Shown: piece after piece, positions 1 through 8,362 of the stretch
How the letters are laid out: each line of letters opens with the position of its first letter
How positions within the stretch are numbered: position 1 is the first letter of the stretch
Source of the DNA: Oscillospiraceae bacterium
GTDB taxonomy: Bacteria > Bacillota > Clostridia > Oscillospirales > Ruminococcaceae
Length of the DNA stretch: 32,897 nucleotides
NCBI GenBank assembly: GCA_022800935.1
Contig: JAAWRH010000039.1
Location: 1 to 32,897, forward strand
Direction of reading: 5' to 3'
Notes under the pieces: model-generated
The model's input: only the letters and a program-made list of their open reading frames with translations
The model's database searches: none
What the model was told of the DNA's origin: nothing
Translations under genes and position numbers: made by a program

Positions 1-7
1 GGGGCAT
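1..7 (-). CDS. Start of a gene running off the left edge
   Basis: Only the first two codons (ATG CCC) are inside the window, read on the minus strand. An AGGAGG ribosome-binding site lies 6 nt upstream of the ATG. A TATAAT -10 box lies further upstream (43-48, minus strand) without a clear -35. The product cannot be identified from this fragment. Confidence 0.45.
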
Positions 8-175
8 AGTGAACCTCCTGGTTTTTTGTTGGTGGTACTTCAATTATACCATGTTCGCTATGCTCTTTTCTTTGTCCTATTTCATTTTACAATGAACCGA
101 AATCTGAAATCCCCTAAGCTTCGCTGACAATCTCCTTATTTACCTTTGCGCGGAAAAGGAAGGGCCCCCATAAGC

Positions 176-958
176 TCACAGGTCCGTCAGCTTTAAAAAC
201 GCCTGGAAACAGTTCTCCTCCTTCATCGCCCCCGCCGGACGGGACGTTCCGCTGAAATTCCACTGTTCCCCTGCCCTTTCCACAGCGGCGGAGACCGCCG
301 CGCCCAGCTTCGCTTCCTTGATAAAATGGATAAAGAACGCCGTCGGACGGCATTTCTCCCAAACCCCAAAGGGAACACTGTCCAGCACCAGGTCCCCGTA
401 CACGGCATTGTTCAGATGTCCGTTGCAGTCGGAATTGGAATATGCCACACGCAGACTCTCCCCGGCTGTCCCGTTGACAACGGCGGGTGCCTTCAAAGAG
501 GTAATCTGCTCCTCCATGGAATCCTCCCCATTGACCGGGCCATAGCGCAGGACATAAGGGAAGGAGGCAGGCCGCAGGATTTTATGGCTCTCCGGATTCA
601 CCAACAGCCAGGAGGTGTATCCGCTCATCAGCCGCTGGCCGTCACCGCTGTCAATCGCCACATTCCGCCGGAACTGGGCACCCTTGGGCGGCAGCGGCCA
701 GGTGGATATTGTCACCCGTTCCCCTGCCGTGATGCCCTGATGGAATTCCAGATACTCCCTGGAAAGCAGAAACACATACCCTTCCGAATAGAGCTTGGCA
801 AAGGTCATTCCCAGGTCGTCCAGCTGGTCCGAGGCAATCTGCTGGACTGCCCGCATAATATAGGAAAGCTTCCAATGGTTGTGTATGTCGCACTCCGGGT
901 AAGGAACCCTTATCTCCTTTGCGTAGCGGATGTCCAGCTCCACGATTTCTCTTTCCAT
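176..958 (-). CDS. Acyl-ACP thioesterase (FatA/FatB-like, PF01643 type)
   Basis: A 260-aa protein that should hydrolyse the thioester of acyl-acyl-carrier-protein to release free fatty acids in the cytoplasm. It has the double hot-dog layout of the family. The N-terminal half begins with RVPYPECDIHNHWKLSYIM. The C-terminal half carries DCNGHLNNAVYGD, which matches the N-x-H-x-N-N catalytic segment of plant and bacterial acyl-ACP thioesterases. The start at 958 is chosen because AAGGAGG precedes that ATG at good spacing; an upstream ATG at 1045 lacks such a site and would add a non-conserved 29-residue extension. It is the distal minus-strand gene after parA-parB, separated from the SerRS-like gene by about 190 bp. 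The substrate chain length cannot be read from sequence. Confidence 0.88.
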   Translation of the reverse strand: MEREIVELDIRYAKEIRVPYPECDIHNHWKLSYIMRAVQQIASDQLDDLGMTFAKLYSEGYVFLLSREYLEFHQGITAGERVTISTWPLPPKGAQFRRNVAIDSGDGQRLMSGYTSWLLVNPESHKILRPASFPYVLRYGPVNGEDSMEEQITSLKAPAVVNGTAGESLRVAYSNSDCNGHLNNAVYGDLVLDSVPFGVWEKCRPTAFFIHFIKEAKLGAAVSAAVERAGEQWNFSGTSRPAGAMKEENCFQAFLKLTDL

Positions 959-1148
959 TGCGTCCTCCTTGTTTGGATCTCCACAGTCCAACCCATTCTC
1001 CCTCTCCCTGAAGGGCAGCTTGATGTTCCCGCGCGGATGATTCAAATTGAGCGCATTTCAATCCACACTCGCTGCCTGAATGCCTGAACATGGGTTTGGT
1101 TGAATTTAAATTAATGTCATAAACGTAAAGAATATTTAATTGTATCTT

Positions 1149-1913
1149 CTATGGAATCCACTCCGCCGCCATATAGGGAACCAGCACTGATGGGATTCTG
1201 ATCCGTCCCCTTTGATCATATCCGTTCTCCGCCACCGCAAGAAACAACTGGCTCCCCGATAATCCCTCTGCCCTTCCAACCCAAAGGGGCCCATAGTATC
1301 CGGCCCTTTCATCATTCCATTCATTCTGGGGGCTGCATCCGATCCGGCACAGCTCAGCATACATCTCCTCCACCGGGAGCCACAAATCCAACCTCCATTG
1401 GTATCGGACGCCCGCTTCCGCGCCGATCTGCTCCAGCTTGACAATCCTGTAGGGCACATTCATCTGGAACAGAAACCGTTCCAGGTCTGCGGAAACCGTC
1501 TCTATCCAGTCTGCCGCCCTTTTCTCCGGAAACACCGCGTGAATGGAGGCCTTATGATCCTCCTGCTGGCAGATATACTGCACCGGCAGCAGACTGCGGT
1601 CCGGTATCTCCCCCTTATTCAACAGCAGCTTCAAAAACGCCGGATACGCCTTTGATTCCCCGTTCATCATCATCTCGGTATATCCGCGGGTGGAGAACTC
1701 ATCCATCAGCCTTGTCCAAACGGCCCGAAACAATTTTGCGCCGTACCCGGACAGCCAGCCGCTGTTCCATATTCCAAGCCGCTGTCCCGCCTCCTTCCAG
1801 GGAATGGGCCTCATCCCGGACGGCTTAGACCCGCCCTGAGCGGAATGCACTGTCTTAACCTCTGCTCTTTTTGACGTTTCATGTGAAACATTCTCCGAAA
1901 GCGTTTCCCTCAT
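1149..1913 (-). CDS. Degenerate seryl-tRNA-synthetase-like catalytic-domain protein
   Basis: A 254-aa protein that aligns by eye over the class II catalytic domain of SerRS but lacks its N-terminal tRNA-binding coiled-coil arm. Residues 45-80 (RLGIW to GYTE) match the motif 1 region. ICQQED (114-119) sits where motif 2 has FRSE. LPYR-like VPYR (153-156), LDLWLP (175-180) and the ending IRIPSVLVPYM match the C-terminal half. Key residues appear lost: the motif 2 Arg is Gln, and the motif 3 Gly-Arg segment reads GLSGSQLF, so it is unlikely to aminoacylate tRNA. Known SerRS homologues without the arm include amino acid:carrier protein ligases, but those keep active sites. The start at 1913 is set by GGGGAGGAG with 6 nt spacing; ATG 1949 has none. 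A parS site lies in codons 8-13. The role is unknown. Confidence 0.68.
   Translation of the reverse strand: MRETLSENVSHETSKRAEVKTVHSAQGGSKPSGMRPIPWKEAGQRLGIWNSGWLSGYGAKLFRAVWTRLMDEFSTRGYTEMMMNGESKAYPAFLKLLLNKGEIPDRSLLPVQYICQQEDHKASIHAVFPEKRAADWIETVSADLERFLFQMNVPYRIVKLEQIGAEAGVRYQWRLDLWLPVEEMYAELCRIGCSPQNEWNDERAGYYGPLWVGRAEGLSGSQLFLAVAENGYDQRGRIRIPSVLVPYMAAEWIP
1875..1890. promoter_or_regulatory. parS-like ParB binding site
   Basis: CGTTTCATGTGAAACA differs from the consensus TGTTTCACGTGAAACA at two positions, one of them the central C-to-T seen again at 3841. It lies inside the 5' end of the SerRS-like gene, just beyond parB. Confidence 0.75.
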
Positions 1914-1985
1914 GGAGAACTCCTCCCCTTCTCTTTTTCTCATCCTCATCCCACAGTCCGGCGTTCTCTATTGAAAACCGGCCGC

Positions 1986-2885
1986 TCATATCAAGTGGCC
2001 AAAGGCCTCCTTGGCCAGATTTTCCAAATCCTCCTTGGAGTAAAATTCCAGCTCCAGCGCTCCCTTTTCCGGTCCATGGGTAAAGCGCACCCGAACCTTC
2101 CTCCCCAAAGACTCTGAAAGGGAAAGCTCCAGCTCCCGGAAATAGGGATCATCTCCCACATTCCATTCCCCGTCCGCCGGTGCGGCGGACGGTTCCCCAG
2201 GGTTTTGGTTTTCCGCATTACGCAGCTTTTTTCCGAGTCTTTCAATATCCCGCACTGTCGCGGATCCGTTGGCGGCCTTTCTCGCCATTTCCAACATCAC
2301 ATCCGGCTGGGAGATGGAAAGCAGCGCACGGGCGTGTCCCGCTGAAAGGGAGCCGTCCTTTACCAGCTCCGCCACAGGGGCGGGCAGGCGCAGCAGGCGC
2401 AGGGCGTTGGCAATAACAGGACGGGATTTCCCCACCCTGGCGGCAATCTGCTCCTGGGTCATCCCATACTGGTCCAGCAGGCACTGATACCCGGCGGCCT
2501 CCTCCATGATGTTCAGGTCCTCCCGCTGAAGGTTTTCGATCAGGGCAATCTCCATGACCTCCTGATCCGTCATCTCCCGGACGATGGCAGGGACCTCTGT
2601 GATGTTCGCCATCCGGCAGGCCCTCCACCGGCGCTCCCCCGCGACGATTTGGTATCCCCCCGAAGCCAGGGGCCGCACCATCAGGGGCTGAAGCACCCCG
2701 TGCTGCCGGATGGAATCCGCCAACTCCGTCAAGCTGTTTTCGTCAAACCGCCTGCGGGGCTGGCTGCGGTTTGGCTCAATCTCTGAGATCCGAAGCTGAA
2801 TGGTGGATGTGCCGTCGCTGGTGCTGTTGTCAAACCAGAGCGCATCCAAGCCCCTTCCCAGTTTTTCCTTGGAACCCTTGGCCAT
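1986..2885 (-). CDS. parB: Chromosome partitioning protein ParB (Spo0J)
   Basis: A 299-aa ParB that binds parS and spreads as a CTP-dependent clamp, working with ParA to segregate the origin and load SMC. The N-terminus KLGRGLDALW is the conserved ParA-interacting segment. The CTPase domain shows GERRWRA and ENLQRED. The helix-turn-helix is MTQEQIAARVGKSRPVIANALRLLRL. The C-terminal dimerisation segment is ALELEFYSKEDLENL. A linker near residues 215-240 is rich in Asn, Pro and Ala. The start at 2885 lies 4 nt after the parA stop and has GGGAGGGATAGGAAG in front; an ATG at 2921 would overlap parA and lacks the conserved N-terminus. parA and parB form a tight two-gene operon, with three parS sites nearby. 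Confidence 0.96.
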   Translation of the reverse strand: MAKGSKEKLGRGLDALWFDNSTSDGTSTIQLRISEIEPNRSQPRRRFDENSLTELADSIRQHGVLQPLMVRPLASGGYQIVAGERRWRACRMANITEVPAIVREMTDQEVMEIALIENLQREDLNIMEEAAGYQCLLDQYGMTQEQIAARVGKSRPVIANALRLLRLPAPVAELVKDGSLSAGHARALLSISQPDVMLEMARKAANGSATVRDIERLGKKLRNAENQNPGEPSAAPADGEWNVGDDPYFRELELSLSESLGRKVRVRFTHGPEKGALELEFYSKEDLENLAKEAFGHLI

Positions 2886-2889
2886 CTTC

Positions 2890-3663
2890 CTATCCCTCCC
2901 TTTGATTCTGGAGAATCTCATTTGTCAGCTCGCCATAGCTGATAGAACCCTTGGAATACCGGTCATAGTAAAATACAGGTTTTCCGAAGCTGGGCGCCTC
3001 CGAGATTTTGACATTGCGGGGAATCACGGTTTTGAACACCTTTCTGGGGAAGTATCTCTTGACCTCCTCGACCACCTGCATCGTCAGATTGAGGCGGCCG
3101 TCGTACATGGTAAACAGCACGCCCTCAATTTCAATCGACGGATTGTACAGCCGCTTCACCTGCCGCATGGTTGCCATCAGCTGGGAAAGCCCCTCTAATG
3201 CGAAATACTCACATTGTATGGGAATTAAAATGGTATCGCTGGCGGTCAGCGCATTGAGCGTTATTAACCCTAACGAGGGCGGACAGTCAATGATTATGTA
3301 ATCATACCTATCCTTAACCGGCAAAATCGCCTGTTTTAGGCGGCTGGTACGGTTTTCCAGGTCTACAAGCTCTATTTCCGCACCTGCCAGCTGCATATTC
3401 GAGGGGAGAATATCCACATTCTGGAATTCTGTTTTCTGGATCACATTTTCTATTTCCGTTTCATCCATCACCAACAGGTCATAGGTGGAACGGCTTACCT
3501 GCCGTTTATTCACACCCATTCCGCTGGTCGCGTTTCCCTGGGGATCCACATCCACCAAAAGAACCTTCTTTCCCTTTGCCCCCATACAGGCGGCTACGCT
3601 CACCGCTGTGGTAGTCTTTCCCACACCGCCTTTCTGGTTGGCAAAGGCAATGATTTTCCCCAT
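2890..3663 (-). CDS. parA: Chromosome partitioning ATPase ParA (Soj)
   Basis: A 257-aa MinD/ParA-type ATPase that forms dynamic nucleoid-bound dimers. It partners ParB in origin segregation and, as Soj in Bacillus, modulates DnaA. It begins with MGKIIAFANQKGGVGKTTTAV, containing the deviant Walker A KGGVGKTT. Walker A' is VLLVDVDPQGN and Walker B is YIIIDCPPSLG. The length matches Soj (about 253 aa). Two in-frame ATGs are possible. AAGGAG is only 2 nt from ATG 3669 but 8 nt from ATG 3663, so 3663 is preferred. It lies downstream of a 388-bp spacer after noc that holds a terminator, parS and an extended -10 element. Confidence 0.96.
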   Translation of the reverse strand: MGKIIAFANQKGGVGKTTTAVSVAACMGAKGKKVLLVDVDPQGNATSGMGVNKRQVSRSTYDLLVMDETEIENVIQKTEFQNVDILPSNMQLAGAEIELVDLENRTSRLKQAILPVKDRYDYIIIDCPPSLGLITLNALTASDTILIPIQCEYFALEGLSQLMATMRQVKRLYNPSIEIEGVLFTMYDGRLNLTMQVVEEVKRYFPRKVFKTVIPRNVKISEAPSFGKPVFYYDRYSKGSISYGELTNEILQNQREG

Positions 3664-3703
3664 CTTCATCTCTCCTTCTTGTCTATCACGTCCACTTCTT
3701 TCA

Positions 3704-3712
3704 ATTATAGCA
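3704..3712 (-). promoter_or_regulatory. Probable parA promoter, extended -10
   Basis: On the minus strand the sequence reads TGCTATAAT, a TGn-extended perfect -10 box, about 40 bp upstream of the parA start. No good -35 hexamer is visible at 17 bp, as is common for extended -10 promoters. Confidence 0.55.
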
Positions 3713-3840
3713 CAACCATGGATACAAGAAAAGAGATTGTTCCCCTTTTGGAGCCTTTTTTGCCCTTTTTCTTAAAAATTTACAACTTTTTTACTGTACC
3801 ATACGAATTTCTGATAAGATGCAGACAAAAAAGCTCTTAC

Positions 3841-3856
3841 TGTTTCATGTGAAACA
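3841..3856. promoter_or_regulatory. parS site between noc and parA
   Basis: TGTTTCATGTGAAACA matches the parS consensus at 15 of 16 positions (central C to T). It lies in the noc-parA spacer (3664-4051), beside the noc terminator and upstream of the parA promoter. ParB bound here could also influence parAB transcription; that is inference. Confidence 0.88.
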
Positions 3857-3863
3857 ATGAAAA

Positions 3864-3897
3864 CGGCTGACTTTGTTTTGCTTTACAAAGTCAGCCG
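3864..3897 (-). terminator. Rho-independent terminator after noc
   Basis: A perfect 13-bp inverted repeat (CGGCTGACTTTGT at 3864-3876, its complement at 3885-3897) has an 8-nt loop. On the minus strand it is followed by TTTTCATTG. It lies about 150 bp beyond the noc stop and abuts parS. Confidence 0.7.
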
Positions 3898-4051
3898 CCT
3901 CCATGTGCGCAGGATTCGGGTTTGCAAATTAGGGATAGAAAGGAAACCATAGCAAGGGAATAAATATTATGCGAAGACCGGCTGAACACACTGCCAGTCT
4001 CCTATCACAAAGGGAAGGCATGACCGAATGCTCTCCCCTTGGGATCTGGGA

Positions 4052-4984
4052 TCAGGAGGTCTTCCTCTGCCGCTGGTAAGCGGACTCCTTGGGAATCCGG
4101 ACAACATACTCAATAAACTCCTCTTCCTCCTTGGTCTGGGAAAAGGCCTGGATTCCCGCCTGTTTCATCGTTTCAATGGCCCTGGAGATGGTATTGGTAA
4201 AAATGCGAAGGTCCTTGACCACCAGCAGCTTTCTGCCGCCCTTTTTTGCCTGTTTTTCCTCCGGAGGTTCTTCCGCCCCCGGATTCTGTTCAGCCGGAAG
4301 GACGGCGCGGTTTGCCACCACAGCTGCTACCTGCCCGCTCTCCTCCAGGCCCTCTTGATTATGTAAAACAATCTCGTCGATAAAGCGCTCTGTTTCCGCG
4401 ACGTTGAGATTGGCATCGACAATATAGGCTGTGGCCTCCTCCATCTGGCTTTCCGGGAGGCGGAGCAGTGACCGGGCGTGGCGCTCCGTCAAACCCGCCT
4501 CCACCAAGAGGCTCTGTACCGAAGCAGGAAGGCGCAGCAGCCGCAACTTATTGGCAACGGAGGATTGGGACCTCCCCAGCCTTCTGGCCGCCTGCTCCTG
4601 GGTAATGTTCAACTGCTGAATCAGCGCCTGGATGGCGGAAGCCTCCTCCATAAAATTCAAATTACTTCTTTGGATATTTTCAATCAATGCAAGGACCGCC
4701 GCGTCGCCTGCGGAGACATTGCATATAATAGCGGGAATATTTTTCATTCCGGTCTGCTTGCAGGCGATGAAGCGCCGCTCCCCCGCAATAATATAATACA
4801 GCGTATCGCTTTCCTTCCGCAGCGTAATCGGCTGAAGGAGGCCATTGGCGGAAATGCTTTCCGCAAGGGAACGCAGTTCCCCCTCATGGAACGTCTTACG
4901 GGGCTGGTTGGGATTCGGCTGAATATACTCCATGGAGATCAAAAAAACTTTATTGACTGCCTTGCTCTTTGCAAATACGCTCAT
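4052..4984 (-). CDS. noc: Nucleoid occlusion protein Noc (ParB paralogue)
   Basis: A 310-aa ParB-family protein. It keeps GERRFIA (CTPase motif), ENIQRSNLNFMEEA and a helix-turn-helix (ITQEQAARRLGRSQSSVANKLRLLRL). Its C-terminus, DLRIFTNTISRAIETMKQAG followed by EEEEFIEYVVRIPK, matches the Noc C-terminal domain (DTRIAMNTIRQSL and FTIRIPK in Bacillus) rather than Spo0J. Noc binds dispersed sites, associates with the membrane through its N-terminus and prevents septation over the chromosome. The start at 4984 follows AAAGGTGG at 9 nt; a GTG at 5003-5005 is possible and would give an N-terminus with MERWFRIMSVF, which could be amphipathic. It lies between rsmG and parA, as in Bacillus. Residues 225-255 form an acidic, low-complexity linker. 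Confidence 0.88.
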   Translation of the reverse strand: MSVFAKSKAVNKVFLISMEYIQPNPNQPRKTFHEGELRSLAESISANGLLQPITLRKESDTLYYIIAGERRFIACKQTGMKNIPAIICNVSAGDAAVLALIENIQRSNLNFMEEASAIQALIQQLNITQEQAARRLGRSQSSVANKLRLLRLPASVQSLLVEAGLTERHARSLLRLPESQMEEATAYIVDANLNVAETERFIDEIVLHNQEGLEESGQVAAVVANRAVLPAEQNPGAEEPPEEKQAKKGGRKLLVVKDLRIFTNTISRAIETMKQAGIQAFSQTKEEEEFIEYVVRIPKESAYQRQRKTS

Positions 4985-4997
4985 TATGCGAAACCAC

Positions 4998-5131
4998 CTT
5001 TCCACCTGTTGAAAAGAGTCTTTTCACAGATATTTAACACGTCCTCGGAGAAAATTCCCCTCGATGATTTTTTCTTTTCCACATGTGAAAAAGAATACGC
5101 TGCCGGTAACTGCAACATTCCCCTTTCCACA
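4998..5131. promoter_or_regulatory. noc leader with DnaA-box-like repeats and a 24-bp palindrome
   Basis: The rsmG-noc spacer (4985-5221) holds a near-perfect palindrome at 5072-5095 (TTCTTTTCCACA / TGTGAAAAAGAA, one mismatch in 12 bp). It also carries DnaA-box-like words: TTTTCCACA (5075-5083, one mismatch to TTATCCACA), CTTTCCACA (5123-5131) and CTTTTCACA (5020-5028). ACCTGTTGAAAA at 5004-5015 recurs in the dnaA leader. No clear promoter hexamers were found. Confidence 0.45.
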
Positions 5132-5221
5132 TTTTCCAGGGTAATATTATTGTACCACAGCGTATTCCAAAATTCCATTATTTTCCATCGCGCAGTCTGA
5201 CAACACATGGGAAATAAAACC

Positions 5222-5938
5222 TTATTTTAAAGGGCTTTTTGAGATTTTTGCAAAGGGCCGGGGATATTTTGTTGGCGTTTGCGATATTTTCTTTATCACC
5301 ACCACGGAGCGCTTTCCACCGTCGGGGAGCGTATACTTACGAACCTCCTGAACCTTTCCACCCAAAACGGCAATGGCCTTTTTCGCTTGCGCCAGCTCCT
5401 CCTCCACTTCAAAGCCCTTCATCGCCGCAAAGCAGCCGCCCTTTTTCACCATGGGAAGACAAAATTCCGCCAATTCCCGCATATTGGTGACAGCCCGTGC
5501 AGTCACCAGATCAAAGCTCTCACGGTACTGGGGCTGCCTTCCCAGGTCCTCCGCCCGTCCATGGACCCTTTCCGCGGAAAGGGCCAGCCGCCTGCAAAGG
5601 TCCTCCAGAAAGGCAAGCCGCTTGTTCAGGCTGTCCACCAGTACCAGGGAAATGTCCGGACGGGCAATCTTCACCGGGATACCGGGAAAGCCTGCCCCGG
5701 TCCCCACATCAGCCATCTTTGCCCCCTTGGGCAGATCAACTGCCCTGAGCAGCAGGAGGCTATCTATAAAATGCTTGACGAGGATTCCCTCATCGTCTAC
5801 GATTGCCGTCAGGTTGACCTTTTCGTTCCATTCCTTCAGGGACTCCCCATACTTCTCAAAGGCGGAGAGCATCTCTTCCTCCAGTACAATTCCATTTGCC
5901 GCTGCGTATTCCCTTAGCTTTCCTATGTCAATCGCCAT
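5222..5938 (-). CDS. rsmG: 16S rRNA (guanine-N7) methyltransferase RsmG (GidB)
   Basis: A 238-aa SAM-dependent methyltransferase that modifies G527 (E. coli numbering) of 16S rRNA in the decoding region. The SAM-binding motif is [20 protein letters not shown], preceded by the family segment VNLTAI...[17 protein letters not shown] and the C-terminal [14 protein letters not shown] are also typical. The length fits the family (about 240 aa). The start at 5938 gives [12 protein letters not shown] and overlaps the mnmG stop by 11 nt, indicating translational coupling; a further upstream start would add a basic stretch not typical of the family. Loss of this enzyme gives low-level streptomycin resistance in other bacteria. 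Confidence 0.96.
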   Translation of the reverse strand: MAIDIGKLREYAAANGIVLEEEMLSAFEKYGESLKEWNEKVNLTAIVDDEGILVKHFIDSLLLLRAVDLPKGAKMADVGTGAGFPGIPVKIARPDISLVLVDSLNKRLAFLEDLCRRLALSAERVHGRAEDLGRQPQYRESFDLVTARAVTNMRELAEFCLPMVKKGGCFAAMKGFEVEEELAQAKKAIAVLGGKVQEVRKYTLPDGGKRSVVVIKKISQTPTKYPRPFAKISKSPLK

Positions 5939-7847
5939 TCCGCTCCGAATCCCCCTTTTCCCGCGGCACACTCCGCTTTCTCTTCTGTTCCAGCCATATC
6001 ATCAGCACCGAGATGTCCGCCGGGCTCACTCCGGAAATTCTGGAGGCCTGTCCGATGTTCAGCGGTTTGACCCGGTTCAGCTTTTCCTGGGCCTCCAGCC
6101 GCAGCCCCGATACCTCCCGGTAATCCATCTCCTCCGGAAGCAGACGGCTTTCCAGCTTCTTCATCTGCTCCACCTGGGCAAGCTGCTTTTTGATGTAACC
6201 CGCATACTTCATTTCAATCTCCGCCTGCTCCCATACCTCCTTGGGCAGGGCGGGAGCGGAAGGATCAAAGGGGGAGATATCCCCATAGCCGATCTGTGGG
6301 CGGCGCAGCAGCTCGGCGGCCTTGGTTCCGGCGGTCACAGGGGATGTTTCACGTGAAACAAGCATGGCGTTCAGCCCCTCGGAAAGGGGAATGGTCACCC
6401 GCTCCAGTCTCCGAATCTCCGCCTCAATGGCCTGCTTTTTGGCGCAGAACCGGTTCCACCGTTCATCCCCCACCAACCCGATTTCCCGTCCCAGGGGGGT
6501 CAATCTCAGGTCGGCGTTGTCCTGGCGGAGAATCAATCTATATTCGCTCCGGGAGGTCATCATCCGATAGGGATCGCTGCACCCCTTTGTAACCAGGTCG
6601 TCGATGAGGGTTCCGATATAGGAGCCGCTCCTTGGGAACAGAACGGGCTCCTTCCCCTGCACCTGGCGGGCGGCGTTGATGCCGGCTACCAGCCCCTGGG
6701 CGGCGGCCTCCTCATAGCCGGAGGTCCCGTTAAACTGTCCCGCTCCATACAGACCAGGGACTGCCTTAAACTCCAGGGAGGGCTTCAGCTCCAGAGGGTC
6801 GCAGCAGTCGTACTCTATGGCATAGGCATTCCGCATCAGTTCAATGTTCTCAAACCCCTTGATGGTCCGGTACATGACCTCCTGCACATCCAGCGGGAGT
6901 GAGGAGGAGAGACCCTGTAAGTACATCTCCTCTGTATCCAGCCCCATGGGCTCCACAAAGGCCTGGTGCCTGGGCTTATCCGCAAAGCGGACCACCTTAT
7001 CCTCAATGCTGGGGCAGTATCTGGGCCCGATTCCCTCGATTTTGCCCGAATACATAGGGGAACGGTCCAGATTGGCGCGGATGACCCGATGGGTCTCTTC
7101 ATTTGTGTAGGCGATATGGCAGACTACCTGATTTTTCATTTTCCCTTCTGTCATAAAGGAAAAGGGAACTATCTCGGCATCCCCCTCCTGTACCTCCAGC
7201 TTGCTGAAATCAATGGTGGAGCGCATCGCCCTGGCGGGGGTTCCCGTTTTAAAGCGGCGAAGAGTAATTCCCAGCTTTCTAAGGCTGTCCGAGAGCTTTG
7301 TGGCGGCCTGCATGGAATCGGGGCCGCTCTCGTAGCTGACCTCTCCCACATAGATACGTCCCTTCAGGTAGGTTCCCGTTGCAATAATCGCCGTTTTGAC
7401 TGAATAAACCGCTTCCAGCCTGGTAATAATTTGGAAATTATTACCATTTTCATCCATCCGGATTTCCGTGACCTCCGCCTGCTTTACCGTAAGGTTTTCG
7501 GTTTGCTCCAGGACATGCTTCATATAGATATGGTACTGCACCCGGTCGCTCTGGACGCGGAGACTGTGAACGGCGGGGCCCTTCCCCTGGTTGAGCATAC
7601 GGCTTTGGAGGTAGGTTGCATCCGCCGCTAAGCCCATTTGACCACCCAGAGCGTCAATCTCCCGGACCAGGTGTCCCTTTGCGGTCCCGCCGATGGAGGG
7701 GTTGCAGGGCATATTGGCAATCCCGTCCAGGGAGATGGTAAACAGAATTGTTTTTGCCCCCAGCCGGGCCGCGGCGAGGGCCGCCTCCACCCCCGCATGG
7801 CCTGCGCCGATGACGGCGACATCATAGCTGCCAGCTTGATATTCCAA
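5928..7847 (-). CDS. mnmG: tRNA uridine-34 carboxymethylaminomethyl synthesis protein MnmG (GidA)
   Basis: A 639-aa FAD-dependent enzyme that with MnmE installs the carboxymethylaminomethyl group at C5 of wobble U34 in tRNAs. The N-terminal FAD fold is [20 protein letters not shown], and [20 protein letters not shown] is a family hallmark. [20 protein letters not shown] and the C-terminal [16 protein letters not shown] (MnmE-binding helices) complete the protein. It starts at a TTG codon (7845-7847) with GGGAG 9 nt upstream; no nearby ATG would preserve the FAD motif. A perfect parS lies in its coding sequence at 6345-6360. It is transcribed toward rsmG, with which it overlaps. Confidence 0.97.
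   Translation of the reverse strand: MEYQAGSYDVAVIGAGHAGVEAALAAARLGAKTILFTISLDGIANMPCNPSIGGTAKGHLVREIDALGGQMGLAADATYLQSRMLNQGKGPAVHSLRVQSDRVQYHIYMKHVLEQTENLTVKQAEVTEIRMDENGNNFQIITRLEAVYSVKTAIIATGTYLKGRIYVGEVSYESGPDSMQAATKLSDSLRKLGITLRRFKTGTPARAMRSTIDFSKLEVQEGDAEIVPFSFMTEGKMKNQVVCHIAYTNEETHRVIRANLDRSPMYSGKIEGIGPRYCPSIEDKVVRFADKPRHQAFVEPMGLDTEEMYLQGLSSSLPLDVQEVMYRTIKGFENIELMRNAYAIEYDCCDPLELKPSLEFKAVPGLYGAGQFNGTSGYEEAAAQGLVAGINAARQVQGKEPVLFPRSGSYIGTLIDDLVTKGCSDPYRMMTSRSEYRLILRQDNADLRLTPLGREIGLVGDERWNRFCAKKQAIEAEIRRLERVTIPLSEGLNAMLVSRETSPVTAGTKAAELLRRPQIGYGDISPFDPSAPALPKEVWEQAEIEMKYAGYIKKQLAQVEQMKKLESRLLPEEMDYREVSGLRLEAQEKLNRVKPLNIGQASRISGVSPADISVLMIWLEQKRKRSVPREKGDSERNGD
6345..6360. promoter_or_regulatory. 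Perfect parS site inside mnmG
   Basis: TGTTTCACGTGAAACA is an exact 16-bp match to the bacterial parS consensus. It is embedded in mnmG codons for a CFT/HVKH-like stretch of the C-terminal half (protein reads LVSRETSPV). A parS inside gidA-region coding sequence close to the origin is known in other Firmicutes. Confidence 0.95.
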
Positions 7848-7870
7848 AATAGACCACTCCCTCTATAAGC

Positions 7871-8323
7871 TTATTCCTGCGGGCGAATCCTTTGAAAGGT
7901 AGGAAGAGCCAGGTCCTTTTTATGCTCCCACCCGGAAAAAATCTCCCCAAAACAGGAGACGATTTCCTCAACAGGGAGTATCTCCACTGCCTTGACCTTG
8001 GAGCATGTCTTTACAAACCGCAGCTTTTCGTAAAGGGTTTTGGGATCCATGCTTACCCCCAGCTTCAGCTTCCAAAATACCAGCTCAACTTCATCAAGCT
8101 CCGGAAAGTCCCCATCATGGAACAGAGCATAAGCTGTGGCGTCCAGGGAATTGGAAAAAGGGCCGCTCCAGTAATCACAGCAGTATTCCCTTAAATTTTC
8201 CGCAGTCCAGCTGCCTCCCGTAAGGCGATTCATTTTCTCTACCTGATCTTCGCTTGGCTCATCATAGGAATCGGCAATTTCATCAATCAGTTTTTTGACG
8301 GCTTCATAGCTTTCAAACTGCAT
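7871..8323 (-). CDS. Conserved-looking hypothetical protein, 150 aa
   Basis: A soluble, acidic 150-aa protein of unrecognised family, starting MQFESYEAVKKLIDEIADSYDEPSEDQ. No signal peptide, membrane segment or known catalytic motif is visible. The central part GGSWTAENLREYCCDYWSG and the following HDGDFPELDEVELVFWKLKLGV look like a compact alpha/beta fold. Coding status is supported by AGGAGG spaced 5 nt from the ATG and by codon use like its neighbours. It sits between mnmG (23 bp downstream) and mnmE (39 bp upstream), so it is cotranscribed with the tRNA-modification genes. Co-location alone does not show a role in tRNA modification. Confidence 0.8.
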   Translation of the reverse strand: MQFESYEAVKKLIDEIADSYDEPSEDQVEKMNRLTGGSWTAENLREYCCDYWSGPFSNSLDATAYALFHDGDFPELDEVELVFWKLKLGVSMDPKTLYEKLRFVKTCSKVKAVEILPVEEIVSCFGEIFSGWEHKKDLALPTFQRIRPQE

Positions 8324-8362
8324 TGTATCCTCCTAATAAAAAGCAATATTTCTGACATCATT

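Noticed and set aside
5075-5092. parS-like reading of the noc-leader palindrome
   Set aside because: The CACATGTG centre with TTTTCC/GAAAAA flanks departs too far from TGTTTCACGTGAAACA to be called parS.
4984-5208. 74-codon frame upstream of noc
   Set aside because: Overlaps the palindrome and DnaA-box-like words, has no good ribosome-binding site and no protein-like pattern; treated as leader sequence.
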